From Streptomyces sp. DvalAA-14 (GTDB taxonomy: Bacteria; Actinomycetota; Actinomycetes; Streptomycetales; Streptomycetaceae), in NCBI RefSeq assembly GCF_900091855.1, contig NZ_FMCH01000184.1, forward strand, positions 1-34,684: DNA of 34,684 nt, given 5' to 3'. The position numbers were made by a program, and so were the translations under genes. The notes under the pieces were generated by a model that was not told the DNA's origin, did not search any database, and worked only from the letters and a program-made list of their open reading frames with translations. Of this stretch, positions 1 to 7,812 are shown one piece after another (within the stretch, counting starts at the first letter, position 1; each line of letters opens with the position of its first letter).

Positions 1-29
1 GGCGGCGGCTTGCGACGGTGCTCGCTCAT
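1..29 (-). CDS. Penicillin-binding protein / transglycosylase, 5' end only
   Basis: Only the first nine codons of a leftward gene lie in the window, starting at ATG 29-27 and reading MSEHRRKPP. A strong GAGGAG ribosome site lies about 10 nt upstream. From memory, Streptomyces class A penicillin-binding proteins at this locus, divergent from a padR gene, begin with MSEHRRK. The product assignment therefore rests on a short N-terminal match plus synteny, not on any catalytic domain. The gene runs off the left edge and diverges from the PadR gene across a 389-bp gap. Confidence 0.6.
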
Positions 30-283
30 GAACAGCTACTCCTCGACAGGCGGGATGGCCTGAAGGCAACGATGACATTCGGGTCGGTCCCCCTGCGTGC
101 GACTGGGTCAGGTCGCACCGCACCGAGGATCAAGACGCGTGCGGGCGTCCCAGGGTTCCCCGTGCTTCGCATGCCGAACAGAGTACGCACGCTCAAAAGG
201 CTCGGGACACGAACGTTCATCGCATATCGGACAGTTGGGGACTCACAGATTCGCCGATGTGACGCCGCTCACCGCAACTCGCC

Positions 284-312
284 TTGCGTGATGTGTCGGG
301 CCGTTCTATCGT
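284..312 (+). promoter_or_regulatory. Candidate promoter of padR-ino1
   Basis: TTGCGT (284-289) and TATCGT (307-312) are separated by 17 nt, a reasonable vegetative actinomycete promoter with a TANNNT -10. The predicted start, near 318-320, falls inside the adjacent palindrome. That is the geometry expected for autorepression. Assigned from motif spacing only. Confidence 0.4.
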
Positions 313-315
313 CAC

Positions 316-336
316 GATGTATCGGCTCGATACATC
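316..336. promoter_or_regulatory. Palindromic operator, probable PadR site
   Basis: GATGTATCG (316-324), a GCT spacer and CGATACATC (328-336) form a perfect 9-bp inverted repeat. A second small palindrome, ATCGTCACGAT (308-318), overlaps its left edge. ATGT...ACAT dyads are typical of PadR-family operators, and the site lies about 80 bp upstream of a padR gene, so autoregulation is the simplest reading. Which regulator binds is inferred. Confidence 0.55.
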
Positions 337-418
337 GGGCTGAGACACTGTCAACACGGTAGCCGGACCGGGACGGGCGGCAGCAGGCCGCTCGGTACGC
401 GGACGAGGGGACGAGGGA

Positions 419-1057
419 TTGAGCAAGCGCTCGGGAATCCTCGAATTCGCGATTCTCGGACTGCTTCGGGAGTCTCCGATGCACGGCTACGAGCTGCGCA
501 AGCGGCTCAACACCTCGCTCGGGGTGTTCCGCGCCTTCAGTTACGGGACGCTGTATCCCTGTCTGAAGACGCTGGTCATCCAGGGCTGGCTGATCGAGGA
601 GACGGCGGCGGACAGCGATCCGCCCGCCGCTCCCCTCGCCGGCCGCCGGGCGAAGATCGTCTACCGGCTGACGGCCGCGGGCAAGGAGCACTTCGAGGAG
701 CTGCTCGCCCACTCCGGCCCCGACGCCTGGGAGGACGAGCACTTCGCCGCCCGTTTCGCCTTCTTCGGCCAGACGTCGAAAGACGTCAGGATGCGTGTCC
801 TGGAAGGGCGGCGCAGCCGTCTGGAGGAGCGCCTGGAGAAGATGCGTGCCTCCTTGGCACGCACCCGCGAACGGCTCGACGACTACACGCTCGAGCTGCA
901 GCGGCACGGCATGGAATCGGTGGAGCGCGAAGTCCGCTGGCTCAATGAGCTGATCGAGACCGAGCGGACCGGACGCGTCGAGCGGCCCTCCGCCGAGCAC
1001 GAGCACGACAACAACCAAGAGAACGGCGGCCGACCCGGGGACCGGGGAACCGCGTGA
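419..1057 (+). CDS. PadR family transcriptional regulator
   Basis: The 212-residue protein has an N-terminal winged helix (about residues 8-92) with the PadR pattern [29 protein letters not shown] and a wing ending [16 protein letters not shown] charged helical, coiled-coil-like C-terminal part (about 125-182) is the dimerisation region in this family. The tail after 190 is polar and probably disordered. The TTG start (419) is chosen because [16 protein letters not shown] opens the domain directly and GAGGG lies just upstream. The effector is unknown. The gene ends four bases into a possible GTG start and is followed closely by inositol-phosphate synthase, so the two are probably cotranscribed and may be controlled by the 316-336 palindrome. 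Confidence 0.9.
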   Translation: MSKRSGILEFAILGLLRESPMHGYELRKRLNTSLGVFRAFSYGTLYPCLKTLVIQGWLIEETAADSDPPAAPLAGRRAKIVYRLTAAGKEHFEELLAHSGPDAWEDEHFAARFAFFGQTSKDVRMRVLEGRRSRLEERLEKMRASLARTRERLDDYTLELQRHGMESVEREVRWLNELIETERTGRVERPSAEHEHDNNQENGGRPGDRGTA

Positions 1058-1080
1058 CGATCAAACAGGGAGCAACCGGT

Positions 1081-2163
1081 ATGGGTTCGGTTCGCGTAGC
1101 CATCGTTGGCGTAGGCAACTGCGCCACGTCGCTGGTGCAGGGTGTCGAGTACTACAAGGACGCCGACCCGGACGGCAAGGTGCCTGGTCTCATGCACGTG
1201 CAGTTCGGTGACTACCACGTGCGTGACGTCGAGTTCGTCGCCGCCTTCGACGTCGACGCGAAGAAGGTCGGTCTCGACCTCGCGGACGCCATCGGTGCCA
1301 GCGAGAACAACACCATCAAGATTGCCGATGTGCCGCAGACCGGTGTGACCGTGCAGCGCGGCCACACCCTCGACGGCCTCGGCAAGTACTACCGCGAGAC
1401 CATCGAGGAGTCCGACGAGACCCCGGTCGACATCGTCGAGATCCTCCGGGACCGCGCGGTCGACGTCCTCGTCTGCTACCTGCCGGTCGGCTCCGAGGAC
1501 GCGGCGAAGTTCTACGCCCAGTGCGCCATTGACGCCAAGGTCGCCTTCGTCAACGCCCTCCCGGTCTTCATCGCCGGCACCAAGGAGTGGGCGGACAAGT
1601 TCACCGAGGCCGGTGTGCCGATCGTCGGTGACGACATCAAGTCCCAGGTGGGCGCGACCATCACGCACCGCGTGCTGGCCAAGCTCTTCGAGGACCGCGG
1701 TGTCGTGCTGGAGCGCACCATGCAGCTGAACGTCGGCGGCAACATGGACTTCAAGAACATGCTGGAGCGCGAGCGCCTGGAGTCCAAGAAGATCTCCAAG
1801 ACGCAGGCCGTCACCTCGCAGATCCGCGACCGCGACCTGGGCGCCAAGAACGTCCACATCGGCCCGTCGGACTACGTCCAGTGGCTCGACGACCGCAAGT
1901 GGGCCTACGTCCGGCTCGAAGGCCGCGCCTTCGGCGACGTCCCGCTGAACCTGGAGTACAAGCTCGAGGTCTGGGACTCCCCGAACTCGGCCGGCGTCAT
2001 CATCGACGCGGTGCGTGCCGCGAAGATCGCCAAGGACCGCGGCATCGGCGGCCCGATCCTGTCGGCGTCCTCGTACTTCATGAAGTCCCCGCCGGTGCAG
2101 TACTTCGACGACGAGGCCCGCGACAACGTGGAGAAGTTCATCCGCGGCGAGGTCGAGCGCTGA
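1081..2163 (+). CDS. ino1: Inositol-3-phosphate synthase (Ino1)
   Basis: This enzyme converts glucose 6-phosphate to myo-inositol 3-phosphate using enzyme-bound NAD. In actinomycetes the product feeds phosphatidylinositol and mycothiol synthesis. The 360-residue protein has an N-terminal Rossmann motif ([10 protein letters not shown]), and conserved family blocks [35 protein letters not shown] and [12 protein letters not shown] chose ATG 1081, preceded by GGGAG, because [15 protein letters not shown] is the usual start. A GTG at 1054 overlapping the padR stop (GTGA) would add nine residues. Its place behind padR suggests regulated inositol supply. It is followed by a strong hairpin terminator. 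Confidence 0.95.
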   Translation: MGSVRVAIVGVGNCATSLVQGVEYYKDADPDGKVPGLMHVQFGDYHVRDVEFVAAFDVDAKKVGLDLADAIGASENNTIKIADVPQTGVTVQRGHTLDGLGKYYRETIEESDETPVDIVEILRDRAVDVLVCYLPVGSEDAAKFYAQCAIDAKVAFVNALPVFIAGTKEWADKFTEAGVPIVGDDIKSQVGATITHRVLAKLFEDRGVVLERTMQLNVGGNMDFKNMLERERLESKKISKTQAVTSQIRDRDLGAKNVHIGPSDYVQWLDDRKWAYVRLEGRAFGDVPLNLEYKLEVWDSPNSAGVIIDAVRAAKIAKDRGIGGPILSASSYFMKSPPVQYFDDEARDNVEKFIRGEVER

Positions 2164-2204
2164 TCAGCGGATTCCGCATGATCTGTTGATTCCGGCACAG
2201 GTGA

Positions 2205-2233
2205 AAGGCCCCGGGGTGCTTCCCCGGGGCCTT
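2205..2233 (+). terminator. Intrinsic terminator after ino1
   Basis: AAGGCCCCGGGG (2205-2216) pairs perfectly with CCCCGGGGCCTT (2222-2233) across the 5-nt loop TGCTT. It lies 41 nt after the ino1 stop. There is no U-run, as is common for actinomycete terminators. Confidence 0.85.
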
Positions 2234-2256
2234 CCCTGTCGTGTGAGGCTGGTCCC

Positions 2257-3555
2257 ATGTCCGTTGCGCGCGATCTGCGGGTCCTGCTGAGGCTGCCCGA
2301 CTTCAGACGGCTGCTGGTGGTGCGCCTGCTGTCCCAGCTCTCCGACGGCGTCTTCCAGGTCGCGCTCGCCGCCTACGTGGTCTTCTCCCCCGAACAGCAG
2401 GCATCGCCGGGCGCGGTGGCCTCCGCGATGGCCGTACTGCTGCTGCCCTACTCGCTGTTCGGGCCGTTCACCGGGGTGCTGCTGGACCGCTGGCGGTGCC
2501 GGCAGGTGCTGCTCTACTGCAATCTGCTGCGCGCGCTCCTGTCCTGCGGCACCGCCGCGCTGATCCTGCTGCATGTGCCGGCCTGGCTGTTCTATCTGTC
2601 CGCGCTGTCCGTCACCGGCGTCAACCGTTTCGTGCTGGCCGGACTGTCCGCCGCGCTGCCCCGGGTGGTGGACACCGAACGGCTGGTGACCGCCAACTCG
2701 CTCACACCCACCGCGGGCACCCTCGCGGCAACGGTCGGCGGCGGCGCGGCCTTCCTGGTGCACCTGTTCCTTCCTTCGGGCGCCGGCGCGAACGCGGCCA
2801 CCGTGCTGCTCGGCGGCGCGCTGTACCTGTGCGCCGGACTGTCCGCCCTCACCCTCGGCCGCGAACTGCTGGGGCCGGACCTGCTGGACAACGGCCCACG
2901 GCTCGGCGCCGCCCTCGCCTCCACCGCCCGCGGACTCGCCGACGGCCTGGCGTATCTGCGGCAGCGCCCCGCCGCCCGGCAGGCGCTGTCCGCGATGACA
3001 GCCATGCGGTTCTGCTACGGCGCGCTCACCGTCACCTTGCTGATGCTCTGCCGCTACGCCTGGTCCGACCCGTCCGACAGCGACGCCGGACTGGCACTGC
3101 TGGGTCTCGCGGTCGGCATCTCGGCCGCCGGATTTTTCGCGGCGGCGGTCATCACCTCCTGGGCCACCGCCCGCTTCGGCGCCGCGGGCTGGATCACCGG
3201 CTGCTCGGCGGCCTCGGCGGTCCTGCTGCCCCCGCTCGCGCTGACCTTCACCCCGGCTCCGATGATGCTGGCCGCCTTCGCGCTCGGCGTCACCACGCAG
3301 GGGGCGAAGATAGCGACCGACACCGTGGTGCAGACCCGGATCGCGGACGGCTACCGAGGTCGGGTCTTCTCGCTCTACGACGTCGCCTTCAATGTCGCCT
3401 TCGTCGGCGCGGCGGCGGTCGCGGCGCTGGTACTGCCACCGGACGGCCGGTCCGCCGCGCTGATCATCGCGCTGTCCCTCATCTACGCCGCCGTCGCGGT
3501 CACCGTCATCCGGGTCGAGAGGCTGACGCCGGACAACGCGGGTCTGCGCACGTAG
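2257..3555 (+). CDS. MFS transporter
   Basis: A 432-residue membrane protein with about 12 predicted hydrophobic segments, consistent with a major facilitator superfamily permease. The basic loop after TM2 (LLDRWRCRQVL) resembles the MFS signature GxLxDRxGRR. The central loop (about 205-235) is more polar, as is usual between the two six-helix halves. No substrate-specific motif is recognisable, so the substrate and direction are unknown; exporter-like members are common in this subgroup. The start is ATG 2257, 24 nt after the ino1 terminator. It ends in a convergent gap facing cca, with a terminator-like palindrome containing parS 12 nt after its stop. Confidence 0.85.
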   Translation: MSVARDLRVLLRLPDFRRLLVVRLLSQLSDGVFQVALAAYVVFSPEQQASPGAVASAMAVLLLPYSLFGPFTGVLLDRWRCRQVLLYCNLLRALLSCGTAALILLHVPAWLFYLSALSVTGVNRFVLAGLSAALPRVVDTERLVTANSLTPTAGTLAATVGGGAAFLVHLFLPSGAGANAATVLLGGALYLCAGLSALTLGRELLGPDLLDNGPRLGAALASTARGLADGLAYLRQRPAARQALSAMTAMRFCYGALTVTLLMLCRYAWSDPSDSDAGLALLGLAVGISAAGFFAAAVITSWATARFGAAGWITGCSAASAVLLPPLALTFTPAPMMLAAFALGVTTQGAKIATDTVVQTRIADGYRGRVFSLYDVAFNVAFVGAAAVAALVLPPDGRSAALIIALSLIYAAVAVTVIRVERLTPDNAGLRT

Positions 3556-3567
3556 GGGCCGGACCGT

Positions 3568-3613
3568 GCGAAGAGGGCCCGTTGTTCCACGTGGAACAAC
3601 GGGCCCTCTTCGC
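3568..3613. terminator. 46-bp perfect palindrome: bidirectional terminator with parS at its apex
   Basis: Every base from 3568 to 3590 pairs with 3613 to 3591, giving a 23-bp arm with no spacer. The outer arms (GCGAAGAGGGCCC and its complement) form a GC-rich terminator-like stem and the centre is a parS sequence. It lies 12 nt after the MFS stop in a convergent gap, so it could end transcription from both sides. Termination is inferred from structure. Confidence 0.75.
3583..3598. other. parS: parS site 1 (ParB-binding)
   Basis: TGTTCCACGTGGAACA, a perfect 16-bp palindrome of the TTCC/GGAA type, at the centre of the 46-bp palindrome. Streptomyces parS has the consensus GTTTCACGTGAAAC. This variant differs symmetrically at one position per arm. 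Confidence 0.85.
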
Positions 3614-3674
3614 GGGCTTCACGGCCTTCGCGGGCTTCGTGGGCTTTGCGGCTCGGAGCGCCGCGTGCCGGCGA

Positions 3675-3690
3675 TGTTCCACGTGGAACA
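3675..3690. other. parS: parS site 2
   Basis: TGTTCCACGTGGAACA inside a 22-bp perfect palindrome (3672-3693). Its centre is 92 bp from site 1 and 24 bp from site 3. Confidence 0.85.
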
Positions 3691-3698
3691 TCGACCCG

Positions 3699-3714
3699 TG
3701 TTCCACGTGGAACA
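3699..3714. other. parS: parS site 3
   Basis: TGTTCCACGTGGAACA. Together with site 2 it is bounded by an outer inverted repeat, GCGATGTTCCAC (3671-3682) and GTGGAACATCGC (3707-3718), so the pair forms one nested symmetric unit. It lies 22 bp before the cca stop codon. Confidence 0.85.
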
Positions 3715-3735
3715 TCGCAACCGCCGAGGCCGGGC

Positions 3736-5172
3736 TCAGCCCTGCTCCGACCACCACTTCCTGAGGGCCTCGGTCGCCGCCTCCTCGCCCAGGGGGCCGT
3801 TCTCCAGCCGCAGCTCCAGCAGATACTGGTAGGCCTTCCCGACCGCCGGACCGGGCGGAACCGCCAGGATCGCCATGATCTGGTTGCCGTCGAGGTCCGG
3901 GCGGATCGCGTTCAGCTCCTCCTTTTCCCGGAGCTCCGCGATCCGCTCCTCCAGGCCGTCGTAGGTACGGGACAGTGCCTCGGCCTTGCGCTTGTTGCGC
4001 GTCGTGCAGTCGGAACGGGTCAGCTTGTGCAGCCGCTCCAGCAGCGGCCCGGCGTCCCGCACGTACCGGCGCACCGCGGAGTCGGTCCACTCGCCGCTGC
4101 CGTAGCCGTGAAAGCGCAGGTGCAGCTCGACCAGCCGGGAGACGTCCTTGATCTGGTCATTGGGGTACTTCAGCTGCGTCATCCTGGTCTTGGTCATCTT
4201 GGCTCCCACCATTTCGTGGTGGTGGAAGGAGACCCGGCCGTCCTGCTCGAAGCGCCGGGTCCTCGGCTTTCCGATGTCGTGCAGCAGCGCGGCCACCCGC
4301 AGGATCAGGTCGGGGCCGTCCGTCTCCAGGTCGATGGCCTGCTCCAGCACGGTCAGGCTGTGCTCGTAGACGTCCTTGTGCCGGAAGTGCTCGTCCAGCT
4401 CCAGCCGCAGCGCCGACAGCTCGGGCAGCACCCGGTCGGCCAGCCCGGTGTCCACCAGCAGCCGCAGCCCCTTGATGGGGTGGTCGGACAGGATCAGCTT
4501 GTTCAGCTCGTCGCGGATCCGCTCGGCCGAGACGATGCCGATCCGGTCGGCCATCTCCGTCATCGCGGCGACCACCTCGGGCGCGACCGTGAAGTCCAAC
4601 TGGGCGGCGAACCTGGCCGCTCGCAGCATCCGCAGCGGGTCGTCGGAGAAGGACGCCTCGGGCGTACCAGGGGTGCGCAGTGTGCGGGCCGCCAGATCCC
4701 CCCGGCCGCCGTAGGGGTCGATGAAGGCGCCGCCGGGCAGCGCGACCGCCATCGCGTTCACCGTGAAGTCGCGGCGGACCAGGTCGTCCTCGATGCTGTC
4801 GCCGTAGGAGACCTCGGGCTTGCGCGAGGTGCGGTCGTATGACTCCGAGCGGTACGTGGTGATCTCGATCTGGAAGCTCCGCCCGGCGGGCCCGGCCTCG
4901 TCCTTGCGGGCGCCGACGGTGCCGAAGGCGATGCCGACCTCCCACACCGCGTCCGCCCAGGGCCGGAGGATCTTCAGCACCTGCTCGGGCCGCGCGTCGG
5001 TGGTGAAGTCGAGATCGTGCCCCAGCCGGCCCAGCAAGGTGTCCCGGACCGATCCGCCGACAAGGGCGAGCTGGAAGCCTGCGTCACGGAAGCGCCGGCC
5101 GAGATCCTCGGCTACGGGCTCGACCTCGTGAGGGGTCTGCTGGGTCTGGGCGGCATTGTTGGCATTCGGCAC
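3736..5172 (-). CDS. cca: CCA tRNA nucleotidyltransferase
   Basis: This enzyme adds or repairs the 3' CCA end of tRNAs. The 478-residue protein has the class II nucleotidyltransferase head (about 30-130) with LVGGSVRDTLLG and the DLD metal-binding motif in HDLDFTTDA. RRDFTVNAMA and the DDPLRMLRAARF RNA-binding segment follow, then an HD-type domain near residue 295 (ALLHDIGKPRTR). The GTG start at 5172 gives MPNANNAAQ, matching the MPNAN start I recall for Streptomyces homologues. No Shine-Dalgarno sequence is visible, and a TACCCT -10-like hexamer sits 8 nt upstream, so the mRNA is probably leaderless. Longer upstream reading is rejected because it runs through the divergent gene's promoter region. 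It is divergent from the DUF6049 gene. Confidence 0.93.
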   Translation of the reverse strand: MPNANNAAQTQQTPHEVEPVAEDLGRRFRDAGFQLALVGGSVRDTLLGRLGHDLDFTTDARPEQVLKILRPWADAVWEVGIAFGTVGARKDEAGPAGRSFQIEITTYRSESYDRTSRKPEVSYGDSIEDDLVRRDFTVNAMAVALPGGAFIDPYGGRGDLAARTLRTPGTPEASFSDDPLRMLRAARFAAQLDFTVAPEVVAAMTEMADRIGIVSAERIRDELNKLILSDHPIKGLRLLVDTGLADRVLPELSALRLELDEHFRHKDVYEHSLTVLEQAIDLETDGPDLILRVAALLHDIGKPRTRRFEQDGRVSFHHHEMVGAKMTKTRMTQLKYPNDQIKDVSRLVELHLRFHGYGSGEWTDSAVRRYVRDAGPLLERLHKLTRSDCTTRNKRKAEALSRTYDGLEERIAELREKEELNAIRPDLDGNQIMAILAVPPGPAVGKAYQYLLELRLENGPLGEEAATEALRKWWSEQG

Positions 5173-5180
5173 AACGCAAA

Positions 5181-5186
5181 AGGGTA
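5181..5186 (-). promoter_or_regulatory. Candidate -10 element for leaderless cca mRNA
   Basis: On the minus strand TACCCT fits TANNNT and ends 8 nt before the GTG start, which puts the expected transcription start at or within about two bases of the start codon. No -35 consensus is visible at 17-19 nt. Confidence 0.4.
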
Positions 5187-5335
5187 CGGGTCCGCAGCGG
5201 CCCCCGGCGCCGGGATTTCCCGCGCTGCCGCATGCTGGACTCCGCAGCACTTTGCCACAGCGCCGCTCGTTAACATGCCAGCACGCACATCCGACGGACG
5301 AGCGACGACCGACGACGACGAGGGACGGCGAACGC

Positions 5336-7786
5336 GTGGGCGAGGCGGCACAGGCACTCGGAAGAGCCCCGTGGGACCGACGACGGCGACTGCCGCGGTT
5401 CATGGCGCTCCTGACCGGGGCCGCCCTCCTCACAGGGCTCCTGCAAGGCGTCCAGGCGACCGGCTCGCAGGCGCGGACGCCGACCGGCTCCCACACCGCC
5501 GCACTGAGCCTGAACGGCCTGGAGCCCGCCGTACCGGCCTCGGACGGCTCACTGACCGTCTCCGGCACCGTGGTGAACAACAGCAGGTCCGAGATCACCG
5601 ACGCGCACATCGGCGTGCGACTGGGCAGCGGCGGCCCGCTGGGCACCCGCAGCGCGGTGAAGGACGTCCTCAACCGCGGCGGCTACAACTCCGACCTGGA
5701 CGGCTCGGCCGACATCGACGGGCACACCGCGCACGTCGAGAACCTCGGCGCCGGACTCACCACCGCCTTCAGCCTCAAGATCCCGGTGAGCGCCCTCGGG
5801 CTCGGCAGCAGCGGCGTCTACCAGCTGTCCGTCACCCTCGACGGCCAGACCGCGCCCGAGCCCTACCAGCACGTGCTCGGCATCGCCCGGACCTTCCTGC
5901 CCTGGTATCAGCAGGGGGACGCCAAGCCGACCCGGATCAGTTATCTGTGGCCGCTGATCGACAAGCCGCACATCGCGCCGCAGGGCGACAGCGACTCCCA
6001 GCAGAGCCCGATCTTCCTCGACGACAAGCTCGCCGACGAGCTCAAGCCCGGCGGCCGGCTCCAGGAGATGGTGGACCTGGCCAAGGACCTGCCGGTCACC
6101 TGGGTCGTCGACCCCGATCTGCTCGCGTCGGTGGAGGCGATGACGAAGCCCTACCGCGTGGTGGCCGAGGAGGACGCCTCCGGGCACATCGTCAGGACCA
6201 CCCTCGGCACCGGCACCGCCGACGCCAAGAACTGGCTGAACGCCCTGCGTACCGCCGTCTCGGGTGCCCCCCAGGTGATCTCGCTGCCCTTCGGCGACAC
6301 CGACATCGCCTCGCTCGCGCACCACGCCGCCACGACCGGTGCCGACGCGCAGCACGGCGCCGGCCCTCTCAAGGCCGTGGACCGCGTCAAGACCGGGCTC
6401 AGCCTCGGAAAGATCACCACCGACACGATCCTCGGAGTGAAGTCCGACGCCAATGTCGCCTGGCCGGTGAACGGCGCCATAGACCCGTCCATCGTGTCGG
6501 TGGCCCGCAACAGCGGAGCGAGCCGGATCATCGCCCGCAGCGACACCTTCTCCGACGGGGCGGTCGGCTACACACCGTCGGCGCCCCGGCCGATCGGCGG
6601 CGGCACCACCGCGGTGGTCGCCGACGCCTCGCTGTCCAACGCCTTCAGCGGCAACATGCTCTACGCCGGCGCCGCGCAGGCCGCGGTGCAGAACTTCGTC
6701 GCCCAGACGCTGCTGATCACCATGCAGGCCCCGCAGCGGCAACGGGACGTGCTGGTCGCCCCGCAGCGGACGCCGTCGGTCTCGCAGGCGCAGGCGATGG
6801 CGGCCGCGATCACCCAGGTCGTCGACAACAGTTCCTGGGCCGAGACCGTGTCCTTCAACGACGCCGCCAAGTCGACCCCGGACCCCAAGGCATCCCACAA
6901 GGTGCCCTCCGCCGCCGCCTACCCGAAGTCACTGCGCCGGCAGGAGCTGTCCGCGCCGTACTTCGGCAAGCTCGGCGGGACGCAGGCCGAGCTCAACGGC
7001 TTCGTGGGGATTCTCACCATCAAGGACCGGGTGACGGTTCCGTTCAGCAACGCGATGCTGCGGGCGATGTCCACCGGCTGGCGGCTCGCACCGCAGGGCG
7101 CCACCGACCCCGCCGATCCCACCGACCGCACCAGCGCCGTCGGCTTCCGCAACTCGATCAACGAGTACCTCGGGGAGCTGATGGGGGCGGTCCATGTCCT
7201 GAAGAAGACCCCGCTGACGCTGTCCGGCCGCAGCGGCACCATCCCGGTGACCGTGAAGAACGACCTCGGCCAGCCCATCACCGGGCTGACCCTGCGGCTG
7301 ACCTCCGACTCCCACATCCGGCTGAAGATCAAGAATCCGCTGCAGCCGATCACCGTCGACGGCGGACACAGCCGTACTCTGAAGTTCCAGACCACGGCCA
7401 CCGCGAACGGCAAGGTCGGGATCACCGCTAGCCTCTACACCGCGAACGGTGCCCTGTACGGCTCGAAGGACGACGCGGTCACCTTCAACATCAAGATCAC
7501 CAAGGTCACCGACCTGGTGATGCTGATCATCGCGGCAGGACTTCTGCTGCTGGTGCTCGCGGGGGTCCGGATCTACCGTCAGCGCAAGCGCCAGGCCGCT
7601 GCCGACGGCGGTGACGGCGGTTCCGAGGGCGGTTCCGGGAAAACGAGCGGCGCCGGCGGAAGCGGCGGGGACGAGGGCGACGGTGAGATGCAAGGCGCCG
7701 GAGCGGGGCAGCCGGGTGACCCTGCGGCTGACACCTCACCGCAAAGTCCGGAGCCGTCGTCAACAGGTGAGAAGGTGGACGGATAG
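5336..7786 (+). CDS. DUF6049-type secreted, membrane-anchored protein next to murJ
   Basis: An 816-residue protein with no catalytic motif that I recognise. A basic N-terminus (DRRRRLPRF) precedes a hydrophobic signal segment (about 25-42). A long extracytoplasmic part with beta-rich, Ser/Thr/Ala-rich stretches follows, including LTVSGTVVNNSRSEITDAHI and a C-terminal Ig-like region (TIPVTVKNDLGQPITGLTLR). One TM helix (about 724-746, VMLIIAAGLLLLVLAGV) ends in a basic stop-transfer and a Gly/Ser/Glu-rich cytoplasmic tail. The GTG start at 5336 has GAGGGA 10 nt upstream; reading further upstream overlaps the cca start. The position directly before murJ matches mycobacterial Rv3909-Rv3910, so I infer an envelope role tied to MurJ. 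The family name is from memory. Confidence 0.8.
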   Translation: MGEAAQALGRAPWDRRRRLPRFMALLTGAALLTGLLQGVQATGSQARTPTGSHTAALSLNGLEPAVPASDGSLTVSGTVVNNSRSEITDAHIGVRLGSGGPLGTRSAVKDVLNRGGYNSDLDGSADIDGHTAHVENLGAGLTTAFSLKIPVSALGLGSSGVYQLSVTLDGQTAPEPYQHVLGIARTFLPWYQQGDAKPTRISYLWPLIDKPHIAPQGDSDSQQSPIFLDDKLADELKPGGRLQEMVDLAKDLPVTWVVDPDLLASVEAMTKPYRVVAEEDASGHIVRTTLGTGTADAKNWLNALRTAVSGAPQVISLPFGDTDIASLAHHAATTGADAQHGAGPLKAVDRVKTGLSLGKITTDTILGVKSDANVAWPVNGAIDPSIVSVARNSGASRIIARSDTFSDGAVGYTPSAPRPIGGGTTAVVADASLSNAFSGNMLYAGAAQAAVQNFVAQTLLITMQAPQRQRDVLVAPQRTPSVSQAQAMAAAITQVVDNSSWAETVSFNDAAKSTPDPKASHKVPSAAAYPKSLRRQELSAPYFGKLGGTQAELNGFVGILTIKDRVTVPFSNAMLRAMSTGWRLAPQGATDPADPTDRTSAVGFRNSINEYLGELMGAVHVLKKTPLTLSGRSGTIPVTVKNDLGQPITGLTLRLTSDSHIRLKIKNPLQPITVDGGHSRTLKFQTTATANGKVGITASLYTANGALYGSKDDAVTFNIKITKVTDLVMLIIAAGLLLLVLAGVRIYRQRKRQAAADGGDGGSEGGSGKTSGAGGSGGDEGDGEMQGAGAGQPGDPAADTSPQSPEPSSTGEKVDG

Positions 7787-7812
7787 CCGGCGGACAATAA
7801 GGTGGGGCACTG

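Larger units (their letters stand above)
30..418. other. Divergent intergenic region between PBP and padR genes
   Basis: This 389-bp stretch holds no credible gene. Its right third carries a padR promoter candidate and a palindromic operator, described separately. On the minus strand TTGACA (354-349) could serve as a -35 element firing toward the PBP gene across the same operator, but no good -10 follows at normal spacing. Nothing distinctive was seen in 50-280. Confidence 0.5.

Noticed and set aside
1054-1080. GTG start for ino1 overlapping the padR stop
   Set aside because: The conserved N-terminus [15 protein letters not shown] begins at ATG 1081, which has its own GGGAG site.
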